Shown here: positions 61,959 to 64,000 of the stretch, piece after piece
Layout: each line of letters starts with the position of its first letter
Position numbering within the stretch: the stretch's first letter is position 1
Origin: Entamoeba invadens IP1
Taxonomy: Eukaryota; Evosea; Mastigamoebida; Endamoebidae
Assembly (NCBI RefSeq): GCF_000330505.1
Contig: NW_004443692.1
Location: forward strand, 1,080,480-1,144,479
Length of the DNA stretch: 64,000 bases
Reading direction: 5' to 3'
Made by a program: the position numbers and the translations under genes
The notes under the pieces: model-generated
Databases searched by the model: none
What the model was told of the DNA's origin: nothing
Seen by the model: only the letters and a program-made list of their open reading frames with translations

Positions 61959-62458
61959 ATGGGAAGGTTTGTTGTTTTGCCACGAATAGAAGAGTGAATG
62001 TGACAAGTAGAATGTATAGCAGAGGGAAAGGTATCAGCAGGAGATGTATTCCATACCGTAGAACCGCACCGGCGTGGCAAAAGAAGACCTCATTGGAGGT
62101 GATTGAAGAGATGTGCAAATTGGCGAAGAAGGGTATGCCACCATCACAAATCGGCGCTTATTTGAGAGATGTCGAGGCCATTGGATTGGTCAAGAGCATT
62201 ACTGGCTCAAAAGTCTTGAGAATCTTGAAACTCGCTGGTCTTGCACCAAAACTCCCAGAGGATTTGTACTTCCTCATGAAAAGAGCCGTCTCTATCAGAA
62301 AACACTTGGAAAGAAACAAGAAGGATAAAATTTCAAAGTACCATTTGATCTTGACCGAATCCAAAATCCACAGACTCGTCAGATATTACAAGACTACTAA
62401 GGTCGTCGACTCTTCATTCAAGTACGACGCTAACACTGCTTCCGCTATCGTCTCTTAA
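61959..62458 (+). CDS. RPS13: 40S ribosomal protein uS15 (S13), 8-nt first exon
   Basis: Exon 1 is only 8 nt (61959-61966, ATGGGAAG). A 44-nt intron (61967-62010, GTTTGT...TAG) joins it to exon 2 (62011-62458), giving 151 residues and the start [12 protein letters not shown], the normal start of eukaryotic uS15. Without the splice the frame lacks the conserved MGRM. The core is clear: [56 protein letters not shown] and [20 protein letters not shown]. It is a small-subunit protein. The length equals the animal protein. Confidence 0.94.
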
Positions 62459-62855
62459 GTTTTAACTCAAGATTTGGTTGTTTTGTCCTTAACTATTTTT
62501 TATAACATTTTTACTATTCCTACCTGGATTTAAGGCCTATACGATATTTTTTAATTGTGTTATTAATGTTTATAGTTAACTAACAATATACTATATTTAT
62601 TATATTTTTGATTATTAATAATTGAGGAATTCACTTGTCAAAAGTATATCAATTTCATCGTTTGGATTTAACATATTTTTAGCCCATCGTTTTCAGTGCT
62701 TTTTGTCCAAAAAACTATTAAGAATATCAGCTAATATAAATAACTACTAAGTATAACTCTTTTATAATAAATACAACAAATTCTACTTTCTAATTATTTT
62801 TTAGCATTTATAACGGACTGTTTTCATATGAAGTAAAAAACAACTGAAATAAACA
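62459..62855. other. Intergenic region
   Basis: About 400 bp of AT-rich spacer between two plus-strand genes. Nothing recognised. Confidence 0.55.
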
Positions 62856-63869
62856 ATGGAAGAAGAGAACGTGGTGATACCAATGGATTACTTAGCGTCA
62901 ATAATCACAAAATTGCTTTCATTCACAAAAGGACAGGAAGGTCCGCTGTTGACTGCATCAGAGATAGTAGACGTTGTGACTGGTGCGACACAAGTATTTG
63001 AAAAAGAGCCGAGTTTAATTGAACTTGACGCGCCTGTGAATATAGTTGGCGACGTCCACGGGTCATATTTTGACATGGTAAAGTTATTAACGAAAACGAC
63101 TTTGCCGTCTGCTCCTTTCTTGTTTTTGGGGGATTATATCGATCGAGGCGATTTTGGAATCGAAGTCATCTGTTTGCTCTACGCGCTCAAAATTCGATCA
63201 CCAAAGCAAATCTTTCTTTTGAGAGGAAACCACGAAAGTTACGACGTCTCATCGAACACTAAAAACTCGTTTTTGCGCCAATGTTTGTCTGTCTGTTTAC
63301 CGTGTTCGCCACCACAGCCACGCTAGTTTATTTATAATAAATTTATTATCCATGTATGATAACAGAAAGGTGCACTGTACTATGACAAATCGATAGTATT
63401 AACTATATTCAAAAGCTTCCAGTACCTCCCATTCTGTTGTTTGGTGTCGAAGACGATGCTATGTCTCCACGGAGGAATATCCCCCGAATTGTCGAGTCTC
63501 CAACAACTCAGAGACATCAAACGGCCTGTTGAAATACCAACGAGTGGATTGTTGTGTGACTTGGTATGGTCAGACCCTCTCCTTACCCCTGATATAGCTC
63601 CAAATTTACCAAACACATCGAATAGTAAAGGATTTGTACGCAATGAAGTGAGGGGTGTGTCGTACTTCTTTGATGATAATGTGTTGGATGTGTTTTTGAA
63701 AGCAAATGGGTTAAAAGTGTTGTGTCGAGGCCATCAGTGTGTCGACGGATTTAAATTTTCCCCAGAAAAGAAATGTCTAACTGTCTTTAGTTGTAGTGGA
63801 GGAATGAAAAATCGGGCAGGACTCCTTGTTGTCCCTCAAAATCTGAAATGTCAATTTATTTACCTTTGA
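62856..63869 (+). CDS. PP1-like Ser/Thr phosphatase (2 exons)
   Basis: Exons 62856-63282 and 63370-63869 join across an 87-nt intron (GTTTGT...AAG), giving 308 residues. The splice restores the PP1 segment SFLRQCALYYDKSIVLTIFK. The metal and catalytic motifs are present: GDVHG, GDYIDRGD, LLRGNHES, LHGGISPEL and CRGHQ. The usual SAPNYC motif of the PP1/PP2A tail is replaced by SCSGGMKNRAG, losing the Tyr that lies over the active site in PP1. It is therefore a divergent PPP-family enzyme, probably active. The C-terminus ends with no extension. Confidence 0.88.
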
Positions 63870-64000
63870 TTTAATAGTTTTTTTTTACTAGAATAGATAT
63901 AATATAGATATAGATATATTATAATTATATTATAATTTATAAAAAATAAACTATATTTATAGTTTTCAAACCAATTTATTAGTAAGACTACTTTAGAATT
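63870..64000. other. AT-rich window end
   Basis: The last 130 bp are AT-rich with an AGATAT repeat (about 63893-63913). No gene. Confidence 0.5.

Overview
The window reads as a compact, intron-poor, AT-rich protist chromosome and fits Entamoeba, probably a reptile-type species such as E. invadens. That species call is inference. The evidence is gene content (a transmembrane CXXC-rich receptor kinase, a membrane-anchored type C cysteine protease, a DH-PH-FYVE RhoGEF, abundant Rho/Rab regulators) and eleven short introns of 44-159 nt. Ten begin GTTTGT and one GTTTGC; they end TAG, AAG or CAG. I found these by requiring frame and domain continuity across each junction. Genes lie on both strands, often 70-300 bp apart, separated by very AT-rich DNA.

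Layout. 1-8.4 kb: orphan-family gene, UNC93-like transporter (2 exons), MBOAT acyltransferase, COP9 subunit CSN3 (2 exons). 8.6-16.1 kb: type I surface protein, beta-helix protein, eL29, TCTP, a coiled-coil protein and a two-TM protein. 16.2-22.0 kb: a divergent DH-PH-like protein, a 2.5-kb gene-poor tract with a MITE-like inverted repeat, and two small genes sharing a C-terminal RC-x-NPGF motif, the second with a frame-broken 5' half. 22.8-36.8 kb: transmembrane kinase, RhoGAP, type C cysteine protease, eS26, a RhoGAP-like/SH3/RING/GTPase fusion, EBP2, a secreted vWA protein and an NT-C2/DIL protein. 37.5-47.6 kb: PUS1, uS4, CCT6, an ADD-like zinc protein (2 exons), a coiled-coil protein, the DH-PH-FYVE protein and a decayed actin. 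49-54.3 kb: ankyrin-TBC RabGAP, a gene cut by a 100-N gap (possibly Sm B), the proteasome subunit Rpn8 (3 exons) and a second copy of the orphan family at 1.1 kb. 55-64 kb: FHA kinase, small secreted basic protein, PH-like/STE kinase, a gene remnant, a two-TM protein, uS15 with an 8-nt first exon, and a PP1-like phosphatase (2 exons).

Functionally the window mixes housekeeping genes (four ribosomal proteins, CCT6, Rpn8, CSN3, EBP2, PUS1, TCTP) with a dense set of membrane and cytoskeleton signalling genes. The most unusual items are the GTPase fusion at 30.8-32.4 kb, the ADD-like protein with repeated CC-x3-C modules at 41.7-43.1 kb, the orphan gene pair, the RC-x-NPGF pair, the MITE and the actin pseudogene. 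No tRNA, rRNA or CRISPR array was recognised.
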